From the NCBI RefSeq assembly GCF_030817355.1, contig NZ_JAUSZH010000001.1:744001-808000 (forward strand): a DNA stretch of 64,000 nucleotides. Reading direction: 5' to 3'. The number at the start of each line of letters is the position of its first letter. Position 1 is the stretch's first letter. Positions 25,415 through 32,926 of this stretch are shown here, piece by piece. Under the pieces are notes generated by a model. It was not told where the DNA came from. It searched no databases and was given only the letters and a program-made list of their open reading frames with translations. Position numbers and translations under genes: made by a program. Source of the DNA: Streptomyces sp. V1I1. Its GTDB lineage: Bacteria; Actinomycetota; Actinomycetes; Streptomycetales; Streptomycetaceae.

Positions 25415-26323
25415 GTGTGGTGGGGGGTGGCCTCAGCCCTGCTGGCCAACGTCTTCTACAGCACCGGCTTCGTACTCGAGAAGCGGGCACTGTCCGGTCT
25501 GCCGCCACTGAGCTCGGGACAACCGGCCCGAGTCGTACGGCTGCTCATCGGCAGCCCGTTGTGGCTCGGCGGTTCGCTCGCGCTCGCCGCCGGCTTCGCG
25601 GCACAGCTCGCCGTCTACCGAACCCTTCCCATCGCAGCCGCGCAGGGCATCTTCGTCTCCGGTCTCGTGCTGCTCCTGCTGCTCTCCGCGGCCGTGCTCG
25701 GCGAGCGCCCCAGCGGCCGCGAGCGACGCGGCGTGGTCATGATCACCCTCGCCCTGCTGATGGTCGTGGCCTCCCTCCAGGACTCCGACGCCGTGGGCGC
25801 GCATGCCTCGGCCGGCCGTGTCCTGCTGATCTGCCTACCCGCGCTCGCAGCGGGGCTGTGGCTGTACTGGGCCGTGGAACGCCGGAGCCGCCGCCGTCAC
25901 CGGCTGCCGACCGCGGGCGTCGAATACGGCGTCGCCGTCGGGCTGTTGTACGGCGTCAGCTCGCTCGCCATCAAGGGCGTCTCCAGCTATCTGACGACCC
26001 GCGGTATCGGGGACGCGGTCTTCGCCCTGCTGGGGTCCCCCTATCCGTACATCCTGCTGTTCACCGCAGTCACCGGCCTGATCCTGTCCCAGACCGCGCT
26101 GCAGCGCTGCCGGGCATCTCTGATCGTGCCCGTGTGCACGACCGTCACCTGTCTGTTCACGGCGGCGCTCGGCACTTTCGTCTTCGGCGAGTCGCTGCCG
26201 GAAGACCCGCTGCGGCTCGCGCTGCGGCTCGGCGGCACCGCACTCGCCGTCTCCGTCCTGCTGATGCTTCCGCGGCATGACGAACCCCCCACCCCGGCAA
26301 AGGAATTGGCCCATGAAGCATGA
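25415..26323 (+). CDS. DMT/EamA-type membrane transporter
   Basis: 302 aa from GTG 25415, 4 bp after the methyltransferase stop. Nine or ten hydrophobic helices with the drug/metabolite-transporter pattern: WWGVASALLANVFYSTGFVL at the N-terminus, AAQGIFVSGLVLLLLLSAAV plus LGERPSGRERRGVVMITLAL (repeat-end signature), and FGESLPEDPLRLALRLGG near the end. Relatives include transporters of metabolites and flippase-like proteins for lipid-linked sugars. Its place in the cluster suggests it moves a lipid-linked donor or intermediate across the membrane; that is inference. Confidence 0.85.
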   Translation: MWWGVASALLANVFYSTGFVLEKRALSGLPPLSSGQPARVVRLLIGSPLWLGGSLALAAGFAAQLAVYRTLPIAAAQGIFVSGLVLLLLLSAAVLGERPSGRERRGVVMITLALLMVVASLQDSDAVGAHASAGRVLLICLPALAAGLWLYWAVERRSRRRHRLPTAGVEYGVAVGLLYGVSSLAIKGVSSYLTTRGIGDAVFALLGSPYPYILLFTAVTGLILSQTALQRCRASLIVPVCTTVTCLFTAALGTFVFGESLPEDPLRLALRLGGTALAVSVLLMLPRHDEPPTPAKELAHEA

Positions 26324-26522
26324 CGACCCCCTGCTCCGGATCATCGCCTGCCCGATCGACAAGGGGCAGCTCACGCTGCTCCTGCCCGAGCAGTTCCTCT
26401 ACAACCCGCGGCTGCGCCGCCGCTATCCGATCATCGACGGGATCCCCCAACTGCTTCCCTCCTCGGGTGCACGGGTACCCGACGATGAGCACGAGCGGAT
26501 CCTCAGGCGGATCGGCCCGTGA
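26313..26522 (+). CDS. Trm112-like small protein
   Basis: 69 aa from ATG 26313, overlapping the transporter gene by 11 bp. DDPLLRIIACPIDKGQLTLL and LRRRYPIIDGIPQLLPS match the Trm112/YcaR fold ('aCP.ckg.L' and 'YPI.dGIP.LL'). Of the usual four zinc cysteines only one remains, as in many bacterial members, so zinc binding is unlikely. Trm112 proteins stabilise and activate methyltransferases. Here the gene lies directly before an FkbM methyltransferase whose GTG overlaps its stop. Confidence 0.85.
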   Translation: MKHDDPLLRIIACPIDKGQLTLLLPEQFLYNPRLRRRYPIIDGIPQLLPSSGARVPDDEHERILRRIGP

Positions 26523-27361
26523 CACTCGCCGCCCGGATCGCCCCTCATCTGCCGCCCCCACTGGTCGCCACGGGCGTCGGTCTGCTGTATCCGCGGTATG
26601 AGCCGGAGCTGCGCCGACTGGCCGACTTCTGCCCGCCCGGCGGCTCGGCGGTGGATGTCGGCGGCTGGTACGGCCCGTGGTCTCGGCGGCTGGCGCGGCG
26701 GGCGGGCCGGGTGGTGGCAGTCGAGCCGGTCCCCCACCTCGCCCGCCTGCTGGCCGCCACCACTCCCGCCAACGTCGACGTGGTGAACGCGGCTGCCACG
26801 GACCGCGACGGCGGCACGGCGCAGCTGTGGCTGCCGTCGGACGACCGCGGCAACCGTGGTGTCTCGTCGCTCGTCCGCAGGGACTTGCACACCAGATCGA
26901 TACCGGTGCCCTGCGTCCGGATCGACAGCCTCGGTCTGCACGACATCACCCTGATCAAGATCGATGTGGACGGAAGCGAGCTGAACGTGCTGCGCGGCGC
27001 CGAGGAGACGCTGGTCTGTGACCGACCTGCGCTCTTCATCGAGCTGGAGGCCCGGATCGGGCCACTGGAACCGGTGCTGAACCTGCTCGCCCACCATGGC
27101 TACCGGGGCTGGGTGCTGCCGGGCCGCGACTGGCTACCGCTGTCCGATTTCGATCTGTCAGGCCACCAGTCCCTGACGGCACACGTCGCCGAGCACGGAC
27201 TCCTGCGCCGCAGCCTCACCCCGTTCCGGCGGCGGTACGTCAATTCGGTGCTCTTCCTCCACGGCTCCCGGCAGCCCGGCCGCGCGGCGGCAGCGGCTCC
27301 CGTACGCGGCCTTCGCACGGCACCAACCGTCCGTCACCGTGGTCGCCACGATCACCTTTGA
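26519..27361 (+). CDS. FkbM-family methyltransferase (C-terminal tail reads into a relic)
   Basis: At most 280 aa from GTG 26519 (GTGA overlap). The FkbM fold is shown by SAVDVGGWYGPWSRRLARRA (SAM motif I), VVAVEPVPHLARLLAATTPA and the family's diagnostic ITLIKIDVDGSELNVLRGAE plus CDRPALFIELEAR. FkbM enzymes O-methylate sugars or lipid-linked saccharides. The last 25-30 residues (after NSVLFLHGSRQPG) look like non-native sequence, because another frame of the same bases continues into NTPase-like debris at 27300-27690. The native stop was probably lost in a junction; the catalytic domain is complete. Confidence 0.85.
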   Translation: MTLAARIAPHLPPPLVATGVGLLYPRYEPELRRLADFCPPGGSAVDVGGWYGPWSRRLARRAGRVVAVEPVPHLARLLAATTPANVDVVNAAATDRDGGTAQLWLPSDDRGNRGVSSLVRRDLHTRSIPVPCVRIDSLGLHDITLIKIDVDGSELNVLRGAEETLVCDRPALFIELEARIGPLEPVLNLLAHHGYRGWVLPGRDWLPLSDFDLSGHQSLTAHVAEHGLLRRSLTPFRRRYVNSVLFLHGSRQPGRAAAAAPVRGLRTAPTVRHRGRHDHL

Positions 27362-27690
27362 GGCGTACAGCCGGCTCAAGGCCCCCAAGGGGGAGGTGAA
27401 TCGCGCGGCGCGCCAGGTGCTCGGCAGGGTGAAGCCGATCATTCTGCCCCGTCTGCTGCGCGACGAGGACCGAGCCGAGGCACAACGCCTCTATGAGCAC
27501 GAGGACTTCACCGACCGTGGCATCGGCGAACAGATGATTGCCGCGCCCTCCTCGAGGATCGGCTCAACGCCCCGAAGGCTGGGCCGTGGTGCGGGCCGCC
27601 GTCGACTGGCAGCGGATGGGGTGCGAGGAGTCACTCACCAAAACCGCCCTGCGGCAACTCTTCGTCCACTATCTGGCGGCGGGACGCCCA
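27305..27690 (+). pseudogene. Debris of a large STAND/NTPase-like gene
   Basis: One frame reads VTVVATITFEAYSRLKAPKG, VKPIILPRLLRDEDRAEAQR and EDFTDRGIGEQMIA; after a frameshift near 27550 it continues RLNAPEGWAVVRAAVDWQRM then EESLTKTALRQLFVHYLAAG. The order and style ('vlaTlw...', 'LleA..D..R.g', 'lr...P.YL') recall the C-terminal part of the NTPase domain of large actinomycete STAND proteins. No start and no intact domain survive. The family assignment is inference. Confidence 0.45.
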
Positions 27691-27729
27691 CCGCAGCCAC
27701 CGCGGTCCTTCACCAGCGTCTGCGGCCCT

Positions 27730-28036
27730 GGCCGCTCAGAGCCGGCAGCTGATCTCCATGCCGTCCTCGACGGGGAAGGTCACGCTCTGGCAGCCGTTCG
27801 CCGGGGCGCGTAGGCCGGACCGATAGGAGGCCCGTCGAGGACCCAGACCGACGGCAGTCGGCAAGCCCGCTGTTGGGGGTGATGCCGAAACCGACGACGA
27901 CCGCGTCGGCGTCGAGCTGAGCCGAAGTGGGGCCAGCCGCGGCGCGGACGACGGCATGCGGCAGGATGGGCGATCGCGTCGGACCGGTCCGCATGTCTCG
28001 ACGTGACCGCACACCCGAGAATCGAGCAGACAACAA
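27730..28036 (-). pseudogene. Debris of an FAD-dependent (ferredoxin-type) reductase
   Basis: The reverse strand contains SAQLDADAVVVGFGITPNSG LADCR split over the frame at about 27860-27925. This is the conserved 'dadvVvvGiG.tPnt.la' segment of rhodocoxin/ferredoxin reductases. Flanking parts are frameshifted and no FAD motif survives. A different reverse frame ends in VTFPVEDGMEISCRL, which may be a second fragment. Confidence 0.5.
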
Positions 28037-28114
28037 GGTGACGAAACATCACATCCCGTGCTCTGCGGCGAATGCCACCGTCAGCCCTCTCCCCCGTACG
28101 ACGGGAGCAGGCCG

Positions 28115-29194
28115 ATGAATCGGGCGCTCACGCTGCACGACCTGATCGTCGCCGGGATCGCGCTGGCCGCCGGCATCGCGGCAGGACTGCTGCTGCGCGC
28201 GACCCTGCGATGGCTGGGAGAACGGGCGCGCAGAACGCGATGGAGTGGAGACGACTTCGTCGTCGACGCCTTGCGGACCCTGGTCCCCTGGGCGGCGATA
28301 GCTGGGGGCGCGGCGGTGGCGGCCACGGCGCTTCCGCTGACCGCCAGAGTCGGACACAACGTCAATATGACGCTGACGGCGCTGCTCATCCTGGCCGCAA
28401 CTCTCACGGCGGCCCGGGTGATCACCGGTCTGGTGCGGTCCCTGGCACAGTCCAGGTCGGGGGTGGCCGGATCGGCCACCATATTCGTCAACATCACACG
28501 CGTCGTGATTCTGGCGATGGGCTGCCTTGTCGTTCTTCAGACCCTGGGCATCTCCATCGCGCCGCTGCTCACCGCGTTGGGAGTGGGCGGTCTGGCGGTC
28601 GCTCTGGCATTGCAGGACACTCTTGCCAATCTGTTCGCAGGCGTGCACATCCTCGCCTCGAAGACGGTGCAGCCCGGCGACTACATCCGGCTCAGCAGCG
28701 GCGAGGAGGGCTATGTCGTCGACATCAACTGGCGTAACACCGTGGTGCGTCAGCTGTCGAACAACCTGGTGATCATCCCCAACGCCCAGCTCGCCGGCAC
28801 CAACATGACCAACTTCAACAGGCCGGAGCAGCAGCTGTCGATCATGGTCCAGGTGGGAGTCGGCTACGACAGCGACCTCGAGCACGTCGAGCGGGTGACG
28901 ACCGAAGTCGTCGAGAAGGTGATGACCGATATCACCGGTGCCGTTCCTGACCATGAACCGGCTGTCCGTTTCCACACGTTCGGGGATTCCAGGATCAACT
29001 TCACGGTAATCCTGGGGGTCGGCGAGTTCAGCGACCAGTACCGGATCAAGCACGAGTTCATCAAGCAGTTGCATCAGCGATATCGGGAGGAGGGCATCAC
29101 GATTCCCGCTCCGACGCGAACCGTGACAGTGCAGCAGAGGGATGCGCCTGTAGTGTTCCCGCACCAACGCGAGGCGACGGAGTCCGTGCCGTAG
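28115..29194 (+). CDS. MscS-family mechanosensitive ion channel
   Basis: 359 aa from ATG 28115 (GGGAGCAGG upstream). Three to four helices: about 10-28, 58-78, 95-113 and the pore helix at about 145-175 (LLTALGVGGLAVALALQDTL, ANLFAGVHI), whose Gly/Ala packing is diagnostic of MscS TM3. The beta domain follows with VQPGDYIRLSSGEEGYVVDI, NWRNTVVRQLSNNLVIIPNA and NFNRPEQQLSIMVQVGVGYD. The C-terminal alpha/beta domain is complete. Such channels release solutes on hypo-osmotic shock. The gene stands alone, convergent with the hydrogenase operon. Confidence 0.93.
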   Translation: MNRALTLHDLIVAGIALAAGIAAGLLLRATLRWLGERARRTRWSGDDFVVDALRTLVPWAAIAGGAAVAATALPLTARVGHNVNMTLTALLILAATLTAARVITGLVRSLAQSRSGVAGSATIFVNITRVVILAMGCLVVLQTLGISIAPLLTALGVGGLAVALALQDTLANLFAGVHILASKTVQPGDYIRLSSGEEGYVVDINWRNTVVRQLSNNLVIIPNAQLAGTNMTNFNRPEQQLSIMVQVGVGYDSDLEHVERVTTEVVEKVMTDITGAVPDHEPAVRFHTFGDSRINFTVILGVGEFSDQYRIKHEFIKQLHQRYREEGITIPAPTRTVTVQQRDAPVVFPHQREATESVP

Positions 29195-29207
29195 CGGGGC
29201 AGGGCGG

Positions 29208-29249
29208 GCCGGGCGTACGCCGCCCATTCTCTGTACGCCCCCGCCCGGC
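29208..29249. terminator. Bidirectional hairpin between the channel and hydrogenase operons
   Basis: GGGCGTAC (29211-29218) pairs perfectly with GTACGCCC (29233-29240); outer GCC (29208-29210) and GGC (29247-29249) can extend the stem. It lies between convergent stops at 29194 and 29266. Confidence 0.5.
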
Positions 29250-29265
29250 AGCGCACTTCATCGGC

Positions 29266-29397
29266 TCACATGGTCTCCATCTTGTAGTAGCGCCATGCCT
29301 CGGGTAGTTCCGAAAGGACGATCGCGGTCACCGCGACGGCCAGAGCGCCCACAGCGACGCGAACCACGCCGGCCGGAATGAAAATACCGTTCTTCAC
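29266..29397 (-). CDS. 43-aa membrane peptide (DUF6893-like) at the end of the hydrogenase operon
   Basis: GTG 29397 opens 43 codons: VKNGIFIPAGVVRVAVGALA, VAVTAIVLSELPEAWRYYKM, ETM. One membrane helix (about 8-30) ends in the conserved-looking 'ELPEAWRYYKME' cytoplasmic or juxtamembrane tail that I associate with the DUF6893 small-protein family (from memory, unverified). Its GTG overlaps the TGA of the hydrogenase maturation protease gene (GTGA), and AAAGGTGAG provides a ribosome binding site, so it is translationally coupled and belongs to the hydrogenase operon. It could anchor the otherwise soluble enzyme to the membrane; this is inference. Confidence 0.75.
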   Translation of the reverse strand: MKNGIFIPAGVVRVAVGALAVAVTAIVLSELPEAWRYYKMETM

Positions 29398-30278
29398 AGA
29401 GACTCACCTTTTCTCGACTCGTTCTTCGTTCGGACCGCCGCTCTTTCAGGAGGCGGGTCGCCGAACCCTCGGAGGGGCTCTTTCTGCAGGGCGTCGACGA
29501 CGGATGCGAGGAGCGGCACAGCACGCGTGACGGCGTCCCGCACCGGCTCGCTGAGTCCCACCACGACATCCGGTTCTTCGCCGGTCATGCGTACCTGTGG
29601 CTCGCAGCCCAGGACGAGTACCCGCGGGAGGCGTCCGTCGCCCAGCCGCCGAGCCAGAGCGAGCACCTTTACGGGATCCATGGCGTGTGCCTCGGGCAGA
29701 CCCGCCTCCGGGGGGAGGTCCGGCTCGATGACGGTGAGGGTGCCGGGTGCTTCTCCCCGGGGCGCCGCGTCGACCAGCAAGGCGGCGTCGAAGCCGTCAA
29801 GCAGCCGATAGGCCAGGTCCATGCCCCGGATGCCGAAATCCACGACGTGCACGCCCGCCGGAACCGGCCACTCCCTCAGGGCGGCAATCACCTCGGGTCC
29901 GAACCCGTCGTCGGCGAGGAAGATGTTGCCGATGCCGGCGACCAGCACTCGGGAACGATGCGACGCGCTCTCGTGGTCGGGACTCAGAGGTTCCACCTCC
30001 TCGGGAGTGAAGAAGAAGCGATGTCCGATCTTCCCGCTCGCTCCCAGATCCCGCCCGGGGTCGTCCTGCACCAGCACGGCGAGGTGGAGCATGCCTTCGA
30101 AGTCCTCCTCGACGGCGTCGACTTCGGCCTCACGGCCGACGAGCGCCAGGTCGAAGATGTCGGCTCTGCGCGAGGGCTTGAGTCGCACCCGGGAACCGCG
30201 CCCCACCGTCACACCGTCCACCACCACGGTCGTCGGCACGGCCTCATCAGCCGCGACCGGTTGTAGCCGTTGGTTCAT
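29394..30278 (-). CDS. Hydrogenase maturation protease with N-terminal extension
   Basis: 294 aa from ATG 30278, overlapping the upstream gene (ATGA). The protease domain (about 110-260) begins RVLVAGIGNIFLADDGFGPE, contains the nickel-sensing Glu of that segment, VHVVDFGIRGMDLAYRLLDG with a second metal-ligand Asp, and DAALLVDAAPRGEAPGTL. This is the HyaD/HycI family, which clips the C-terminal tail of the large subunit once nickel is in. Before it come about 100 residues (VVVDGVTVGRGSRVRLKPSR, DIFDLALVGREAEVDAVEED, FFFTPEEVEPL) not usual in HyaD; they resemble a small beta-barrel domain and may recruit the substrate. About 30 Pro/Glu-rich residues follow. Confidence 0.9.
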   Translation of the reverse strand: MNQRLQPVAADEAVPTTVVVDGVTVGRGSRVRLKPSRRADIFDLALVGREAEVDAVEEDFEGMLHLAVLVQDDPGRDLGASGKIGHRFFFTPEEVEPLSPDHESASHRSRVLVAGIGNIFLADDGFGPEVIAALREWPVPAGVHVVDFGIRGMDLAYRLLDGFDAALLVDAAPRGEAPGTLTVIEPDLPPEAGLPEAHAMDPVKVLALARRLGDGRLPRVLVLGCEPQVRMTGEEPDVVVGLSEPVRDAVTRAVPLLASVVDALQKEPLRGFGDPPPERAAVRTKNESRKGESL

Positions 30279-31360
30279 GCGTCCTCCAGCAAGGGAAAGG
30301 CCGACGGTGCGGCTGAAGGGCGGAATTCGCGAATCGCGCCGTGCAGCGCCGCCATCACGTCGGGGTCGAGCCCGGCGCACCGGTCCAGAATCTCCCGCGC
30401 CCGGGGGTCGCAGGCTCTGGCCTCGGCCTGCTCCTCCTCCGTCATGCTGAGCACGCTGAGCACGAGGAGCTGGTCGATCTCCGTACCGTCGAAGAGATCG
30501 CCGGGGCTTTCCGGGGCCACCGTGGGGAAGTCGTACAGGGTGATGGGGGAAGCCAGCACGGTGTGCGAGCTGTGCCCGCTGCCCTCCCCGGCAAGGACTG
30601 GCCACACGCCCCGGTTGGCGCAGCTCGCGGCGGCCCCGCGCAGCCGCTCCGGCGGGTCCAGGAGCGAGACGAACCGGCCTTCGTCGCTGTGAAGGATCAC
30701 ATGGGTGGACGCGAAGGCGTATGAGGCGGCCCGCTCGCGGGCGTGCCGGTCGGCGGGCTCGGGCGCCGGGCAGGCGGTGGTGTTCTCCACCCGCACGGTG
30801 AGCCTGTCCACGCCGTGCACTGCCGGCTGCGACTCAAAGGCCAGGATCCCGGTCAGCCGCCGCCAGCTCCGGATGACGCTGCCGACGGGGCGCCCTGAGG
30901 AGTCGGTCAAGTGCTCGGTCTGCGAGCCCTCGGGGATGTCGACGGCGGTGTGCCGGGGCCCGCCGGGAACGGTGACCGTGATCAGGACTTCCCGTTCGGT
31001 GGCCTCCTGCCAGGCGAGATGCCGTTCACCGTCAACGGTGAGTTCGTCCACGGGCTCCGGCCCGTGCGGGCCTTCGCGCACCACCTGCCGGTCCACGACC
31101 TGGAGGAACCGCAGTCGTACGGCCACCTCTCGCGGCGCGCCGCCGTGCTCCAGCAGCACCTGGGTCGTGATGGACGCGGGCTCACCGAGTACCTCGGCGC
31201 ACTCGCCCCCGGGAAAGACTCCGCCGAAGGTCCAGCGTTTGGTGTTCTTGAGCGCGGATCTGCGATATGGCCACAGCAGATAGCCCTCGTACAGGCAGGT
31301 GCGGGCGATCGTGTCGACGGCTGTCGTCGCAGAAGTGGCAGAAGTGGCAGCGGTGTTCAT
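30275..31360 (-). CDS. Conserved hydrogenase-operon protein, 361 aa, unknown function
   Basis: Starts at ATG 31360, coupled by ATGA to the genes on both sides. I recognise no catalytic motif. A short Ala/Thr leader precedes DTIARTCLYEGYLLWPYRRS ALKN, then a mostly beta-strand protein (VRLRFLQVVDRQVV; LITVTVPGGPRHTAVDIPEG; LTVRVENTTA) and a C-terminal segment with TVLASPITLYDFPTVAPESP, FDGTEIDQLLVLSVLSMTEE and ILDRCAGLDPDVMAALHGAI. No signal peptide or membrane helix, so it should act in the cytoplasm. The same gene is part of actinobacterial group 1h hydrogenase loci as I remember them, which argues for a role in assembly or as an extra subunit. Confidence 0.8.
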   Translation of the reverse strand: MNTAATSATSATTAVDTIARTCLYEGYLLWPYRRSALKNTKRWTFGGVFPGGECAEVLGEPASITTQVLLEHGGAPREVAVRLRFLQVVDRQVVREGPHGPEPVDELTVDGERHLAWQEATEREVLITVTVPGGPRHTAVDIPEGSQTEHLTDSSGRPVGSVIRSWRRLTGILAFESQPAVHGVDRLTVRVENTTACPAPEPADRHARERAASYAFASTHVILHSDEGRFVSLLDPPERLRGAAASCANRGVWPVLAGEGSGHSSHTVLASPITLYDFPTVAPESPGDLFDGTEIDQLLVLSVLSMTEEEQAEARACDPRAREILDRCAGLDPDVMAALHGAIREFRPSAAPSAFPLLEDA

Positions 31361-32046
31361 GGTGCTCCTGAGCGGTCGAGCAGAGCGCGTACGGCGTCGC
31401 CGACGCTGCCCAGTGTGTGCCGTGCCCGGTAGTCGTCGAGCCGGTCGTGGATCTCCCGGGGCAGCCGTAGCCATGGGGTGGTGCCGTGGTAGCGCTCGAT
31501 GAGCTCGTGCCAGAGCGCGGCGGGCATCCGGCAGAAGGTCTCCGCGGACGAGGGAACGGGGGCGGTCCGCAACACGCCACCCGGCGGCGGACCGGAAGCC
31601 TGGTAGAAGACCATGCCGTTGAAGAGGAACCCGAGAGGCACCTCACCGTCCTTGACCGCGCGCAGATACTTCGTCACGGCCAGCTCGGTCTCTGTACCGC
31701 ACGGCACAAGCAGCGGCACGGACGTGCGGTCGTCGAATGACGGCACCTGCACGGTGGTTCGGATCCACTGAAGTGGCCTCATGGTGCGGCTCCACTCCTC
31801 GGGAAGTCCGAAGAGCTCGGTCAGCGCCCGGTGCGCGTCCGGCGCGTACGCCCGCCGGGTCACGTCGATCCGGACCGTGGTCGTGAGAGCCATGCCCCGG
31901 ACCGGTCCGCCACCCTCGCGGACGACCTCCAGCGTGAACCGGAGGGTCGGTACCGCCGCGAAGGGTTCCGCCTGCACGGCGGTGACCGCGAACGTCAGAT
32001 CGGGACAGGCCCGGGTGACCACGGCATCCTGCTGCGCTGCGGTCAT
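31357..32046 (-). CDS. DUF6084-like hydrogenase-operon protein
   Basis: 229 aa. The start at ATG 32046 is fixed by its ATGA overlap with the upstream 68-aa gene; there is no Shine-Dalgarno, so translation depends on coupling. Sequence: LTFAVTAVQAEPFAAVPTLR FTLEV, MALTTTVRIDVTRRAYAPDA, LQWIRTTVQVPSFDDRTSVP and PLGFLFNGMVFYQASGPPPG. Strand-rich, no cysteine cluster, no signal peptide. I believe it matches the family NCBI calls DUF6084 (not verified). Function unknown. Sitting between the structural genes and the maturation protease it probably helps in maturation or forms part of the complex. Confidence 0.8.
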   Translation of the reverse strand: MTAAQQDAVVTRACPDLTFAVTAVQAEPFAAVPTLRFTLEVVREGGGPVRGMALTTTVRIDVTRRAYAPDAHRALTELFGLPEEWSRTMRPLQWIRTTVQVPSFDDRTSVPLLVPCGTETELAVTKYLRAVKDGEVPLGFLFNGMVFYQASGPPPGGVLRTAPVPSSAETFCRMPAALWHELIERYHGTTPWLRLPREIHDRLDDYRARHTLGSVGDAVRALLDRSGAP

Positions 32047-32249
32047 GCCGGGGAGAGATTCGGCATATCGGGCATGATCGGGTCGCGGTGCCTGGCGTTG
32101 ATGCCCGTGGAGCGCCGCGCGGTCGATGTGTCGTCGGGCCGGTGGCCCGGCTGGCGCTTGATGAGGCCGCGGTGATTGCCCCGGCGCACCCCCGGGACGT
32201 GCGCGGTCCTGTCGGTCCGTACATCCGGCTTGCCTACGGTGATGCCCAT
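32043..32249 (-). CDS. 68-aa conserved basic protein of the hydrogenase operon
   Basis: ATG 32249 begins MGITVGKPDVRTDRTAHVPG, followed by VRRGNHRGLIKRQPGHRPDD, TSTARRSTGINARHRDPIMP and DMPNLSPA. It is basic and Pro/Gly/Arg/His-rich, with no predicted fold, so probably disordered until bound. The motif 'RRSTGIN...PI.P.MPNLSPA' looks conserved in homologous loci from memory. It overlaps the DUF5947-like gene by 16 bp and the DUF6084-like gene by ATGA. Such a short, motif-bearing protein suggests a chaperone peptide or linker subunit; the role is unknown. Confidence 0.75.
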   Translation of the reverse strand: MGITVGKPDVRTDRTAHVPGVRRGNHRGLIKRQPGHRPDDTSTARRSTGINARHRDPIMPDMPNLSPA

Positions 32250-32926
32250 GACGCCTCCTGGGTGTCGGGGGAAGGGCGGGTGGAAAATGCCCGGAAGAAG
32301 CCGTCGACCTGCTGCCACACTTCGGGTCCCCCACCCAGCCCCTTCCAGTGTGCGCGCACCAGGGCGGCGAGGCGGTAGCAGTCGTCGAGCGGCACCAGCC
32401 AGTACTGCGGTTCATGGGAGCCGCCGCCGTGGGCGCGGTGAACCAGCAGCGCCTCGACCTCGGGAGCCATGGCGGACAGGGCGGGATGGGCGGCCTCCAC
32501 CCGGGACCAGTCGGCAAGGCCGACGACGGACCGCATCAGCCCCAGAGGGCTGGGGTAGGCGGCGTTCACCTGCCCAGACGTCGCGGACCGGGTGAAGAAC
32601 GCGAGGTCGACGGGAACGCCGAGCCCCGCCCACACCATGTCGTCGATGCCGCAGCCCTCCAGCCGTCGCCGGGCGGTCGGCAGCAGCAGATACCGTGCGC
32701 TCCCTGCTTGCCCGCGGTCGAAGAGCAGCGAACAGGCAGGGCATGCGCAGGAGACCGTGCCCGCGCCCGGGTCGAGCAGATGCCGGTGGTCCGGCGGGAT
32801 CGGTTCGGCGCACAGGTCGCACCGCTCGTCCTCGGCGCCCTCCGACGCGGTGCGCCGGGCTCGGGACGGCGTGCCTCCCTGAGCCAGTCGGCGCAGTCGG
32901 CGGGCGGCGAACGTCGGTGTCGTCAT
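32234..32926 (-). CDS. DUF5947-like zinc-ribbon protein of the hydrogenase operon
   Basis: 230 aa from ATG 32926 (ATGA overlap with the NifU-like gene). Four cysteines form a zinc-ribbon or rubredoxin-like site: CDLC (Cys36, Cys39) and CPAC (Cys62, Cys65), with EPIPPDHRHLLDPGAG between. The C-terminal 150 residues (MVWAGLGVPVDLAFFTRSAT; VNAAYPSPLGLMRSVVGLAD; HEPQYWLVPLDDCYRLAALV) form a conserved domain of unknown function that I recall as DUF5947. A metal or redox role beside the NifU-like protein is plausible: rubredoxin-like proteins protect nascent hydrogenase from O2 in other systems (HoxR, HupI). That parallel is inference. Confidence 0.8.
   Translation of the reverse strand: MTTPTFAARRLRRLAQGGTPSRARRTASEGAEDERCDLCAEPIPPDHRHLLDPGAGTVSCACPACSLLFDRGQAGSARYLLLPTARRRLEGCGIDDMVWAGLGVPVDLAFFTRSATSGQVNAAYPSPLGLMRSVVGLADWSRVEAAHPALSAMAPEVEALLVHRAHGGGSHEPQYWLVPLDDCYRLAALVRAHWKGLGGGPEVWQQVDGFFRAFSTRPSPDTQEASWASP

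Noticed and set aside
17137..27361. Reading the envelope cluster as a nonribosomal peptide or polyketide cluster because of the condensation-like protein
   Set aside because: No adenylation, ketosynthase or carrier-protein domain occurs nearby; the protein is a free-standing PapA-type acyltransferase.
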